Assembly (NCBI GenBank): GCA_024654485.1
Contig: JANLHO010000019.1
Span: 1-10,995 of the forward strand
From: Patescibacteria group bacterium
Lineage (GTDB): Bacteria; Patescibacteriota; Minisyncoccia; Phycocordibacterales; UBA2100
DNA length: 10,995 nt
Direction of reading: 5' to 3'
The position numbers were made by a program, and so were the translations under genes. The notes beneath the pieces are model-generated. The model did not search any database and had not been told where the DNA came from. It was given only the letters and a program-made list of their open reading frames with translations. Shown here one piece after another: positions 1 to 6,269 of this stretch. Every line of letters begins with the position of its first letter. Positions within the stretch are counted from its first letter, which is position 1.

Positions 1-747
1 GAATGGGATCTCGCTTTTCATTGTAACCCCGCGTACCAATTTGGACGATGCGGCAGTGTGGGTAAACATGCGCAAAAAACCGCGCCCGCGCCCCGAAGAA
101 AAGAGAAGGAGCGGCAACGATACGACCGCCCCGATCATGAATGCCAAGAATAAGGCGGCGATCCCGTAGATCGGCCCAAGGAGCCACCCCATTCCGAGCG
201 CTACTTTCGCGTCGCCGAGTCCCATCCACTTGCCTCCCGAAACCAACCAGAGTGCGAAAAGCGGTAGCGCTGTTAGCGGACCTCCCGCAAGATAGTACGG
301 CCAGAAATAGGAAGTACTGCCAGCCAGAAAGACGGGACCCATTCCCGCAAGCGCCAACGCTGCAAATGCGTACACCCATGCGTCCGGAATGATAGTGTGT
401 TTGATATCGTAGACGGCGATGGCTATCAATAATGCCGCGATCAGGCAAAATACGAGCTTGTACGAAATACTGAAAAGCGGCGCCCCTCCGATGCTCGCGA
501 AGATAACTCCTGTGATAACCTCCACGAGCGGATACTGTACGGATATCGCGCTGCCGCATGCGCGGCAGCGGCCGCGCAGAGCTATCCATGAAATGACGGG
601 GATATTGTCGTACCAATGAATAAGCGCCCCGCACGACATGCACTCGCTTCTGCCGCGTATGGACTTAGCCCCGCGTCGCAAAACCAGTACGTTGAGAAAA
701 CTACCGGTAATGAGGCCGAGGATACCGAGTGCTGCGGCTGCGAGCAT
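1..747 (-). CDS. pilD: Prepilin peptidase (type IV leader peptidase), C-terminus cut by the window edge
   Basis: Inner-membrane aspartic protease that removes the short leader of type IV prepilins and usually N-methylates the new N-terminus. The open frame gives 249 codons with no stop before the left edge. Seen from the ATG at 747: a first membrane segment with GSFLNV (residues 15-20); two CxxC pairs, C36/C39 and C61/C64, the usual zinc-binding loop; a hydrophobic body; and the two catalytic aspartates of the family, D114 (AVYDIKH, followed by IP at 120-121) and D179 (GLGDAK). In-frame ATGs at 768 and 798 would add 7 or 17 residues. I prefer 747 because the membrane segment begins at once and a TATACT box sits 6 nt upstream. 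Last gene of the pilus block in transcription order, behind the pilin and a GC-rich hairpin. Family assignment is secure; the start is uncertain. Confidence 0.95.
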   Translation of the reverse strand, partial: MLAAAALGILGLITGSFLNVLVLRRGAKSIRGRSECMSCGALIHWYDNIPVISWIALRGRCRACGSAISVQYPLVEVITGVIFASIGGAPLFSISYKLVFCLIAALLIAIAVYDIKHTIIPDAWVYAFAALALAGMGPVFLAGSTSYFWPYYLAGGPLTALPLFALWLVSGGKWMGLGDAKVALGMGWLLGPIYGIAALFLAFMIGAVVSLPLLLFSSGRGRGFLRMFTHTAASSKLVRGVTMKSEIPF

Positions 748-753
748 CGCCAC

Positions 754-759
754 AGTATA
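754..759 (-). promoter_or_regulatory. Candidate -10 box (TATACT) 6 nt before the pilD ATG
   Basis: On the minus strand TATACT (5 of 6 to the sigma-70 consensus) ends 6 nt before the ATG at 747, so transcription would begin about at the A of the start codon. No good -35 hexamer is visible at 16-18 nt. It would let pilD be expressed separately from the pilin, behind the hairpin at 805-833. Weak evidence alone; the same spacing recurs at other genes in the window. Confidence 0.3.
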
Positions 760-804
760 CCCGCACATCGGCGACACGCGGAAGGCGGTCTCCCGCATAC
801 AAAC

Positions 805-833
805 GACGAACCCGCGTCTTGCGCGGGTTCGTC
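805..833 (-). terminator. GC-rich perfect hairpin after the pilin gene, terminator or mRNA-stabilising stem
   Basis: A 12-bp perfect stem (805-816 pairing with 822-833; GACGAACCCGCG on both strands' 5' arms) with a 5-nt loop, starting 21 nt after the pilin stop codon. On the minus strand the stem is followed by GTTTGTATG, a poor U-tract, so it may terminate only partly or may protect the 3' end of an abundant pilin mRNA. It separates the pilin from pilD, where different expression levels are expected. Confidence 0.6.
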
Positions 834-854
834 ATGCATCGGTTGTGAGAAGTG

Positions 855-1352
855 CTATGGGAGCACGTCGTAGCAAGCGACTCCCGCGTCGCCGCTGGTA
901 CATTCGTTTGCATCTTCTCCGTCAAAGTCCGCAGCACTGCCGCTGCAGATGTTGAGCGTCGCCACGGCGTCCGCATCGGAATCAAGCGCGCTGTGCCCGC
1001 TCGTCTCAAGACTCGTACCGATGTGGTAGCTGGAGCAGATGGCGCCGCCGGCGCTGGTGCTCAATCCCCTGTAGGTGTAGGACCCGGCCGTCGGATCAGT
1101 CGGAAGCGTGGAGATGTACCCTCCGTCTACAAGGGTAGTCGTGGAAAGTGTGGCGGGGTACTGGCTGTTTGAGTCGTAGTAAAGCTCAAGCGCCAGCTGA
1201 AGCTGCTTGATGTCGGAGAGCCTCCGTGCATCGCGACCCTTTTGTCGCGCGCTATTCAAGGATGCAAGCACAATGGACGAAAGAATTCCTATGATAGCAA
1301 TGACCACGAGCAACTCTATCAAAGTAAAACCGCGCTGGTAAGATTTCTTCAT
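855..1352 (-). CDS. Type IV prepilin with N-terminal methylation motif (major-pilin-like)
   Basis: Structural pilus subunit of 165 residues. The class III leader MKKSYQRG (1-8) is followed by the cleavage site G8/F9 and the FTLIE motif with the conserved Glu at mature position 5 (E13). The hydrophobic N-terminal helix runs to about residue 32. It continues as the helix ARQKGRDARRLSDIKQLQLALELYYD, typical of GspG/PilA-type pilins (split here: ARQKGRDARR, LSDIKQLQLA, LELYYD). The C-terminal domain has four cysteines (106, 136, 151, 160), room for two disulfides, and Asp-rich stretches (DSDAD at 124-128, DFDGED at 142-147) that resemble calcium-binding loops of pseudopilins. It sits after pilC with a 145-nt gap of its own and before a hairpin and pilD, the peptidase that would process it. 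Major versus minor pilin cannot be proven, but it is the only prepilin in the window. Confidence 0.95.
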   Translation of the reverse strand: MKKSYQRGFTLIELLVVIAIIGILSSIVLASLNSARQKGRDARRLSDIKQLQLALELYYDSNSQYPATLSTTTLVDGGYISTLPTDPTAGSYTYRGLSTSAGGAICSSYHIGTSLETSGHSALDSDADAVATLNICSGSAADFDGEDANECTSGDAGVACYDVLP

Positions 1353-1359
1353 GATATGA

Positions 1360-1389
1360 ATATTATGCCTCTAAAGCCGTACTTGGTAA
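1360..1389 (-). promoter_or_regulatory. Candidate pilin promoter in the pilC-pilin gap
   Basis: The 145-nt gap (1353-1497) is the longest in the pilus block and carries no gene. On the minus strand TTACCA (1384-1389) and TAATAT (1360-1365) are 18 nt apart, each 4 of 6 to consensus. The -10 ends 7 nt before the ATG at 1352. An overlapping CATAAT (1362-1367) is a 5-of-6 alternative, and a second AT-rich site with TATACAAT lies near 1405-1412. I see no clear terminator after pilC. A separate pilin promoter makes sense for an abundant subunit, but this is inference. Confidence 0.35.
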
Positions 1390-1497
1390 TGCGTACAGGA
1401 ATTGTATACCCTGCCACCGCGAGGACGCACTTGGGATGTGGATAACGTACTTGTTAACTTCTTATAAATCCCGCCATTGAGCCATACTCGGCGTGCA

Positions 1498-2706
1498 CTA
1501 GAACGAGGACGCGATGTTGTATATCGGCAATAATACCGACGCCAGGAGGACCGCCACGCCGAGAGCAAGAAGTACGATTAGGAACGGCTCTATAAGGCCC
1601 ACTAGTGTATCTATCGCGTTATTGACCTCGCGACGATAGAAGCGCGACATGGTCTCCAGTATCTTGCCCATGTTTCCCGTCTCCTCACCTATCTTTATCA
1701 TGGCCACGACTATGCCCGGCATTTCGGGGTGTTTGCGCAGCGCATCCGAAAGCGGCATGCCTCCCTTGACGTCATTGGCGGCCTCCGCAAGAACGCGCTC
1801 GTAGGTCTTGTCGCCCACGACGGATCCGGTAATCTCAAGGCCCCGCAATACCTGGATGCCGCTCTTGAGCATCGTAGAAAGGTTGTCGGCTATGCGAGAC
1901 AGGTAGATCTTCTTGTAGACGCCGCCTATCGCGGGAGTGTCCAGACGCGCGCGGGAAAGCACCTCACTGCCGCGCTGCGTGCGGCTGAATCTGTATAGGA
2001 ACGCAACTCCGACGGCAAGCAATATTAGGAGCAGGATAAGATAGCGCGAGAAAAATGCCGAGATGCCTATCACTATCTTCGTGTATAGCGGGACGTCTTG
2101 CCCAACCTGATCCAGCATGTCCGCGAGCTGAGGGATGACAAGCGTCATCATTAGTATCATAACGATGGCGAACGTGAGTAGAATGAAAGCCGGATACACA
2201 AGGGCGTTCTTCGCCTTCTGGGTTATCTCATAGTTGCGATCAAGATAATCGGCAAGGAAAGAGAATGTTTCGTCCAGCTTGCCGGATTCTTCGCCCGCAC
2301 GGACCATGTTGACGTAAAACGGAGAAAATACGTCGTGGTGACGCGCTAGCGCCGCCGATATGGATGAGCCGCTCTGAAGGTCGTTTGATATCTGCGTGAG
2401 TTTCTCTCCCAGCGCCGGCGTTCGCGCCTCCGCCGCCAAAAGCCGGAAGGCGCGGAGTGCGGAGACCTGCGCCTCAAAAAGCGTTGTGATCTGCCGCGAA
2501 AGCATGACAATGTCGGCGTTGGTGATGCGATCAAAAAGATTGATTCGCATCTCCAAAGGAGAGGAGCTCTGCGCCGGATCAATGCCGGATAGTACCAGCC
2601 CGCGGCGCTGCAGTGCCGCTATAGCAACGTCCATGTTGACTGCGTCTATCGTGCCCTGACGCTCGTTCCCCTCCTTATCCAGTGCCGTGTATTTGAAAAG
2701 ACTCAT
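1498..2706 (-). CDS. pilC: Type IV pilus inner-membrane platform protein
   Basis: Polytopic membrane protein (402 aa) of the T2SF/GspF-PilC family. It couples the cytoplasmic PilB and PilT ATPases to pilin insertion and extraction. The N-terminus SLFKYTALDKEGNERQGTI is the family signature. Two homologous cytoplasmic domains follow, each with the RAGEESGKLDETF / KIGEETGNMGKILE type motif (about residues 136-150 and 337-350). Membrane segments lie near 170-195, 215-240 and 365-400. Length is normal for the family. It lies between pilT and the pilin. The ATG at 2706 is the only sensible start and has no Shine-Dalgarno sequence. It overlaps (ATGA) the stop of a tiny frame that runs through the heptamer repeats. 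Confidence 0.97.
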   Translation of the reverse strand: MSLFKYTALDKEGNERQGTIDAVNMDVAIAALQRRGLVLSGIDPAQSSSPLEMRINLFDRITNADIVMLSRQITTLFEAQVSALRAFRLLAAEARTPALGEKLTQISNDLQSGSSISAALARHHDVFSPFYVNMVRAGEESGKLDETFSFLADYLDRNYEITQKAKNALVYPAFILLTFAIVMILMMTLVIPQLADMLDQVGQDVPLYTKIVIGISAFFSRYLILLLILLAVGVAFLYRFSRTQRGSEVLSRARLDTPAIGGVYKKIYLSRIADNLSTMLKSGIQVLRGLEITGSVVGDKTYERVLAEAANDVKGGMPLSDALRKHPEMPGIVVAMIKIGEETGNMGKILETMSRFYRREVNNAIDTLVGLIEPFLIVLLALGVAVLLASVLLPIYNIASSF

Positions 2707-2753
2707 ACAGAGTGAACAGTGAACAGTGAACAGTGAACAGTCTCACAAAACAT
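2703..2753 (-). other. Mini-ORF overlapping the pilC start (possible coupling)
   Basis: A 16-codon frame (MFCETVHCSLFTVHSV) starts at ATG 2753, just after an AGAGA stretch. It runs through the GTGAACA heptamers and stops with TGA overlapping the pilC ATG as ATGA. Stop-start overlap can couple translation of a downstream gene that has no Shine-Dalgarno site. It is far too short to call a protein, and its codons are dictated by the tandem repeat. Confidence 0.2.
2711..2741. repeat. Heptanucleotide tandem repeat A (AGTGAAC x4)
   Basis: Four exact copies of AGTGAAC (2711-2738) plus a partial AGT, placed 4 nt before the pilC start codon on the minus strand. The period of 7 is not a multiple of 3 and the tract is non-coding. 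Such tracts expand and contract by slippage, which would change the spacing in front of pilC. Similar heptamer tracts (STRR) are known in cyanobacteria; any link to those is not implied. Confidence 0.95.
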
Positions 2754-2786
2754 TCTCTGGTCTCTGGTCTCTGGTCTCTGGTCTCT
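2754..2786. repeat. Heptanucleotide tandem repeat B (TCTCTGG x4)
   Basis: Four exact copies of TCTCTGG (2754-2781) plus a partial TCTCT, ending on the first base of the pilT stop codon complement. On the minus strand it reads as (CCAGAGA)n. It is unrelated in sequence to repeat A but has the same period and copy number, and the two together occupy most of the 79-nt pilT-pilC gap. Confidence 0.95.
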
Positions 2787-3850
2787 CATAGGAGCTTCTG
2801 CAGGATATTAGGATTGAGAGAGTGTTCATACGCGGTCTCCGGCGTTATCTCGCCCCGTGCGACCAGCTCTGCCAGCGAGCGGTTCATGTCTATCATTCCC
2901 TCTCCCATGCCCGTTTCTATTACAGTCGGTATCTCGTGCGTGCGCTTCTCGCGGATAAGGTTGGAGACGGCCTTGTTATTGACCAGAAGCTCGTACGCCG
3001 GAATACGACCCCCGGATATGCGCGGCAGAAGGCGCTGCGAGAAAATGCCGGCAAGCGAGGCGGCTAGCTGTAGTCGTATCTGGTCCTGCTGCGAAGCGGG
3101 GAAGGTGTCTATTATGCGGTCTATCGTCTGTGCGGCGGTATTGGTGTGGAGCGTGGAAAAGACGAGGTGGCCCGTTTCAGCCGCCGTGACTGCCGCCGCC
3201 ATCGTCTCCGGACCGCGCATCTCCCCGACAAGGAGCACGTCTATGTCTTCCCGAAACGCGGATTGCAGAGCGACCGAAAAGTCCTTGGTATCTATGCCGA
3301 CCTCCCGCTGGTCTATCAGGGACTGCTTTGGTTCGTATATATATTCTATGGGGTCTTCTATCGTGACTATGTGCTCCATGCGTTCGGTGTTTATTAGCTC
3401 AAGAAGGGCCGCCAGCGTGGTGGTCTTTCCCTGTCCCACCGGTCCGACAACAAGGAAGAATCCCTGCTCTTTGCGCGCGAAGGATTGCAGTACGTCCGGC
3501 AAATTGAGCTCCGCAAGCGTTTGTATCGTCCTTGGTATAAGGCGCAGTGCTATTGCGACCGAACCGCGCTCAAAAAAGGCGTTCCCGCGGAAGCGGGAGC
3601 CGTCTTCGCTGTCATATGCGAAGTCTATCTCCTGCGACTCCAAGAAGCGCTTTTCCTGCTCCGGCTTCAGGAGCACTTTTACAAATCCGAGAGTATCCTC
3701 AGCCTGCAAGACGGGCTCCTTGAGCATTGGGGTGAGCTGCCCGGACACCCGTATGGTCGGATGGGCGCCGGTGGAGAGATGCAAGTCGGACGCCCCCTCG
3801 TGCGCAACGACGTTGACGTACTTTTTCATCAGTGAGGCGTAATCCATCAT
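2786..3850 (-). CDS. pilT: Type IV pilus retraction ATPase
   Basis: Hexameric cytoplasmic secretion ATPase that depolymerises the pilus. About 354 aa, normal for PilT. Seen from the ATG at 3850: N-terminal PAS-like domain with GASDLHLSTG (about 19-28); Walker A GPVGQGKTT (136-144); Asp box TIEDPIEY (about 163-170); Walker B DVLLVGEMRG (about 204-213); His box TGHLVFSTLHTN (about 226-237). A C-terminal AVSNLIREKRTHEIPTVIET matches the PilT-specific AIRNLIRE motif, separating it from PilB. Walker A departs from the common GPTGSGKST (V and Q), and the Asp after the Walker B GEMR is Gly; neither should abolish ATP binding. Possible starts are two adjacent ATGs (3850, 3847) and a GTG at 3856. I chose the first ATG. 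No Shine-Dalgarno sequence; the start lies inside the inverted repeat of the 3849-3985 element. Confidence 0.96.
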   Translation of the reverse strand: MMDYASLMKKYVNVVAHEGASDLHLSTGAHPTIRVSGQLTPMLKEPVLQAEDTLGFVKVLLKPEQEKRFLESQEIDFAYDSEDGSRFRGNAFFERGSVAIALRLIPRTIQTLAELNLPDVLQSFARKEQGFFLVVGPVGQGKTTTLAALLELINTERMEHIVTIEDPIEYIYEPKQSLIDQREVGIDTKDFSVALQSAFREDIDVLLVGEMRGPETMAAAVTAAETGHLVFSTLHTNTAAQTIDRIIDTFPASQQDQIRLQLAASLAGIFSQRLLPRISGGRIPAYELLVNNKAVSNLIREKRTHEIPTVIETGMGEGMIDMNRSLAELVARGEITPETAYEHSLNPNILQKLL

Positions 3851-3951
3851 ACCCACACACTAAATTTGCCGACATTCCGTGCCGAGGCAATACCCGAGCG
3901 CGCGGAACGCTGACTGTTGGTAATCATTTTCATGGAGTCTGTTTTGTTCAT
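3847..3951 (-). other. Short frame inside element copy 1 overlapping the pilT start
   Basis: A 34-codon frame beginning MNKTDSMK starts at ATG 3951 inside the repeat element. It ends with a TGA that overlaps the first pilT ATG (ATGA), an arrangement that could couple translation. In the second element copy the matching frame (140-6232 region, 6140-6232, beginning MNKTSYMK) is shifted by a 1-nt length difference and stops after 30 codons, 9 nt before the pilB ATG. The loss of frame argues against a conserved peptide, so I list it only as a possible leader frame. Confidence 0.2.
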
Positions 3952-3985
3952 AAGAGAGGCATCGGCAAAATTAGTGTGCGGGCAT
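3849..3985. repeat. Terminal-inverted-repeat element, copy 1 (pilT leader)
   Basis: A 137-bp element fills nearly all the space between the receiver gene and pilT. The outer arms (3849-3872 and 3962-3985) are inverted repeats, with the core ACTAAWTTTGCCGA facing TCGGCAAAATTAGT. Most of it matches the copy at 6129-6266. Inside, TTCCGTGC (3875-3882) pairs with GCGCGGAA (3900-3907), making a nested hairpin. The left arm includes the pilT ATG. In the sense (minus-strand) RNA the arms pair with two G-U wobbles and one U-U mismatch. It could be a structured leader RNA, a MITE-like mobile repeat, or both. No transposase is in the window and I see no convincing target-site duplication. Confidence 0.9.
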
Positions 3986-4006
3986 ATAGAAATCATATCA
4001 GGGCTG

Positions 4007-4402
4007 CTAATTAGCTCCTGATAGTAGCTGGTCTACTGTGTTGACAACTTCCGACGGTATCATGGTCGCCTTTACGATGTATGAATCCGTGCCGAGCGCG
4101 ATCACTTTCGCTTTTTCTTCCTCGGAACTCTGATTGGTCAGGGCTATTTTCAACGCATTGGAGGCGAGCTTGGAGTCTTTGATCTCCTGCAGAAATGAAA
4201 GGCCGTCGCGCTCGGGCATCGTCAGGTCAAAAAGTATGGCGTTCGGTTCCAGTCCTTCGCGCAAGAATTTGAGCGCGTCGTCCGCGGAAATACATGCCTG
4301 CACGCTATATCCGCGCTGCGTGAACTTCGTCGTGTACATGTCCAGCAGGAACTTGTCATCATCAACGAGCATTACCGAGCGGGAATTGTTTGTGCTATCC
4401 AT
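4007..4402 (-). CDS. Stand-alone CheY-type response regulator receiver
   Basis: Single receiver domain of 131 residues with no output domain. Seen: acidic pocket V13-D14-D15-D16, phospho-acceptor D59 in AILFDLTMPERDG, switch residue T89 (ALTNQ) and conserved K111 (IVKAT). Such proteins change partner binding when phosphorylated by a histidine kinase; no kinase is encoded here. It sits 18 nt after pilB and before pilT, between the extension and retraction motor genes, so it most likely tunes pilus extension, retraction or twitching in the manner of PilG/PilH (inference from position). ATG at 4402 has no Shine-Dalgarno sequence. Confidence 0.95.
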   Translation of the reverse strand: MDSTNNSRSVMLVDDDKFLLDMYTTKFTQRGYSVQACISADDALKFLREGLEPNAILFDLTMPERDGLSFLQEIKDSKLASNALKIALTNQSSEEEKAKVIALGTDSYIVKATMIPSEVVNTVDQLLSGAN

Positions 4403-4420
4403 AGTTTATTGCTGTCAGGA

Positions 4421-6130
4421 TTATTTATTACCGGCCTCCGGTGCCTTGTCCTCCGCATGTACTTCGCCGGCTGGCTCCATATCGCCGACCGAGAGCAATG
4501 TGGACAGCGTGTTTACCTCGGAGAACGGTATGCGTTTACTGAAAGCTTTTACAAGCGCATCCTCCTGCATGGTAAGCATACCCTGAGAGCGCGCCGCTGC
4601 CCATAGGCGGCTATCCACCGGATTGTCAAGAACTATTTTCTCTATCTCGGGAGACATCTCCAGAACTTCAAAGACGGCCATGCGCCCCTTGGTGCCGGTA
4701 GGGCACGTGGGCGTGCGCACCGCTTCGTACACTACCGAAGGAATCTCAAAACGATATTGCTCCGGCAAAGATTCAAGCTGGTGCTCTATCGCAGCGCGCG
4801 TACTCGCCGTCAATTCCATTTCTTTTTCGGCGCCGGGGCAGAACGTGCTCACGAGTCTTTGCGCGATGGAGCATATTAGGACCGGAGGTATAAGGTACGG
4901 CTCCACTCCCATGTCAACCAGGCGGGAAACAGTGCCGACTGCGTCGTTTGTGTGTATGGTGGAAAGTACCAGATGGCCGGTAAGCGCGGCCTGTATCGCG
5001 AGCTTTGCCGTCTCGGAGTCGCGTATCTCCCCCACCATGATTATGTCCGGATCCTGTCGCAGTGTCGTCCGCAAGCCGTTCGCAAAAGTATAGCCGATCT
5101 CCGGATGCACCTGCGATTGCATCACTCCGTCTACGTAATACTCTATCGGGTCTTCAAGCGAGAGGACGTTTTTGTGTTCACGGTCCATTTCCGTAAGCAT
5201 GGAGTAGAGGGTGGTGGACTTTCCCGATCCCGTGGGGCCCGAGATGAGAATGAGGCCGTGCGGAGCCTTGATCGCTTTCCGCAGCAGATCTAGATTGCGT
5301 TGCGTGAGTCCTATCTTATCCAGAGAGATGAATCCCTGCTCGCGGTCAAGAATGCGGATAACGACTTTTTCTCCGTTGTAAGTGGGGAAAGTGGAGACGC
5401 GGAAGTCTATCTGCCGGCCGTCTATCTGCGCGGAGAAACGTCCGTCTTGCGGTTTGCGCATCTCATCAAGGCGTATGGAGGCCAGAACTTTTACGCGCGC
5501 TACCAGCGCACGGTGCGTGCTTAGCGGCAATACAACGCTCGTGTGCATCTCCCCGTCTACGCGATAGCGCACGCGCACGCCGGATTGCTGCGGCTCTATG
5601 TGTACGTCGGAGGCACGCCCGTCTACGGCGTAGCGAAGTATGGTGGAAACTATCTTGATGGTCGGAGCATCTTCCTGAATTGTGAGGCCTTTCCCTGATG
5701 AAAGGTCGCGCCCGATAGACGGATCTTCAATGTCCAGTGGCGCCGTTTCAATATCTCGCCCCTTCGTGGGGCTGGTTTTCTGTTCTGTCTCAAGCTCGGA
5801 GACGGCCTCGTTTACCTCCCCCGCAAGTCCGCGATACATGGAAAGTATGCGCTCAAAGTCCGGCTCGGATATCTGATACACCTTGAAAGGCGTGCCGCTG
5901 GTGCGTGTAATGAAGTTGAGCGCATCTACCGCATGGATATCCGTCGGGTCCACCATCCCCACTTCCAGAACGCCTTCCGCGATGGAGAGCGGCGCTATCC
6001 GATAGTGTATTGCCGATTCTTCCGGTATCAGCCGCAGGACGTCATAGGGTATCTTGCTGTCACCCAGATCCCTGATAGGGACATCTGTCGTGGCCGGAGA
6101 TACGGATGCGGTAGCGTCTTGCGTAGGCAT
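4421..6130 (-). CDS. pilB: Type IV pilus extension ATPase
   Basis: Cytoplasmic hexameric GspE/PilB ATPase (569 aa) that powers pilus assembly. An N-terminal MshEN-like region (about 25-105: IPYDVLRLIPEESA, LEVGMVDPTD) and a linker lead to the ATPase core. The core has SDVHIEP (174-180), the arginine-rich RVRYRVDGEM, Walker A GPTGSGKST (298-306), Asp box SLEDPIEY (324-331), Walker B DIIMVGEIRD (362-371) and His box GHLVLSTIHTND (385-396). The C-terminal zinc-binding region normally has two CxxC pairs; only one cysteine of each remains (C431 in FCPGAEK, C476 in TCPTGTKGR), so tetracysteine zinc binding looks lost. The ATG at 6130 lies inside the inverted repeat of the 6127-6268 element, with no Shine-Dalgarno site. 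Followed by the receiver gene and pilT. Confidence 0.97.
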   Translation of the reverse strand: MPTQDATASVSPATTDVPIRDLGDSKIPYDVLRLIPEESAIHYRIAPLSIAEGVLEVGMVDPTDIHAVDALNFITRTSGTPFKVYQISEPDFERILSMYRGLAGEVNEAVSELETEQKTSPTKGRDIETAPLDIEDPSIGRDLSSGKGLTIQEDAPTIKIVSTILRYAVDGRASDVHIEPQQSGVRVRYRVDGEMHTSVVLPLSTHRALVARVKVLASIRLDEMRKPQDGRFSAQIDGRQIDFRVSTFPTYNGEKVVIRILDREQGFISLDKIGLTQRNLDLLRKAIKAPHGLILISGPTGSGKSTTLYSMLTEMDREHKNVLSLEDPIEYYVDGVMQSQVHPEIGYTFANGLRTTLRQDPDIIMVGEIRDSETAKLAIQAALTGHLVLSTIHTNDAVGTVSRLVDMGVEPYLIPPVLICSIAQRLVSTFCPGAEKEMELTASTRAAIEHQLESLPEQYRFEIPSVVYEAVRTPTCPTGTKGRMAVFEVLEMSPEIEKIVLDNPVDSRLWAAARSQGMLTMQEDALVKAFSKRIPFSEVNTLSTLLSVGDMEPAGEVHAEDKAPEAGNK

Positions 6131-6268
6131 ACCCGCACACTAATTTTGCCGACATTTCGTGCCGTAGCATATTGCTACGAGCGCGGAACGCTGACTGTTG
6201 ATAATCATTTTCATGTAACTGGTTTTGTTCATAAGAGAGGCATCGGCAAAATTAGTGTGCGGGCATGC
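6127..6268. repeat. Terminal-inverted-repeat element, copy 2 (pilB leader)
   Basis: A 138-142-bp element that occupies the whole gap between the PilP-like gene (its stop at 6270-6272 is 1-3 nt away) and pilB. The 26-bp arms (6127-6152 and 6243-6268) pair perfectly apart from one G-U in the sense RNA: GCATACCCGCACAC on the left faces GTGTGCGGGCATGC on the right. The left arm contains the pilB start codon. A nested hairpin has the 7-bp stem CGTAGCA/TGCTACG with loop TAT (6163-6179) at its tip. The loop region GCTGACTGTTG, TAATCATTTTCATG and GTTTTGTTCATAAGAGAGGC is nearly the same as in copy 1. Same alternatives as for copy 1: leader RNA or small mobile repeat. Confidence 0.9.
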
Positions 6269-6269
6269 G

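Noticed and set aside
805..833. Textbook rho-independent terminator for the pilin
   Set aside because: The stem is excellent but only GTTTGT follows on the minus strand, so I list it as a hairpin with uncertain termination rather than a firm terminator.
2711..2786. Possible CRISPR array
   Set aside because: The units are 7 bp in direct tandem with no spacers, and no cas gene is nearby.
2733..3842. A 369-codon plus-strand open frame opposite pilT
   Set aside because: It lies wholly antisense to a clear pilT gene with all ATPase motifs, begins in the heptamer repeats, and its translation is Ser/Arg-rich with no recognisable domain; a shadow frame.
4134..5093. Plus-strand frames of 150 and 156 codons opposite the receiver and pilB
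   Set aside because: They are antisense to well-supported genes, low-complexity and without a motif or plausible start context.
6127..6268. Insertion sequence with a transposase
   Set aside because: The element is only about 140 bp, carries no transposase frame and shows no clear target-site duplication; at most it would be a non-autonomous MITE.
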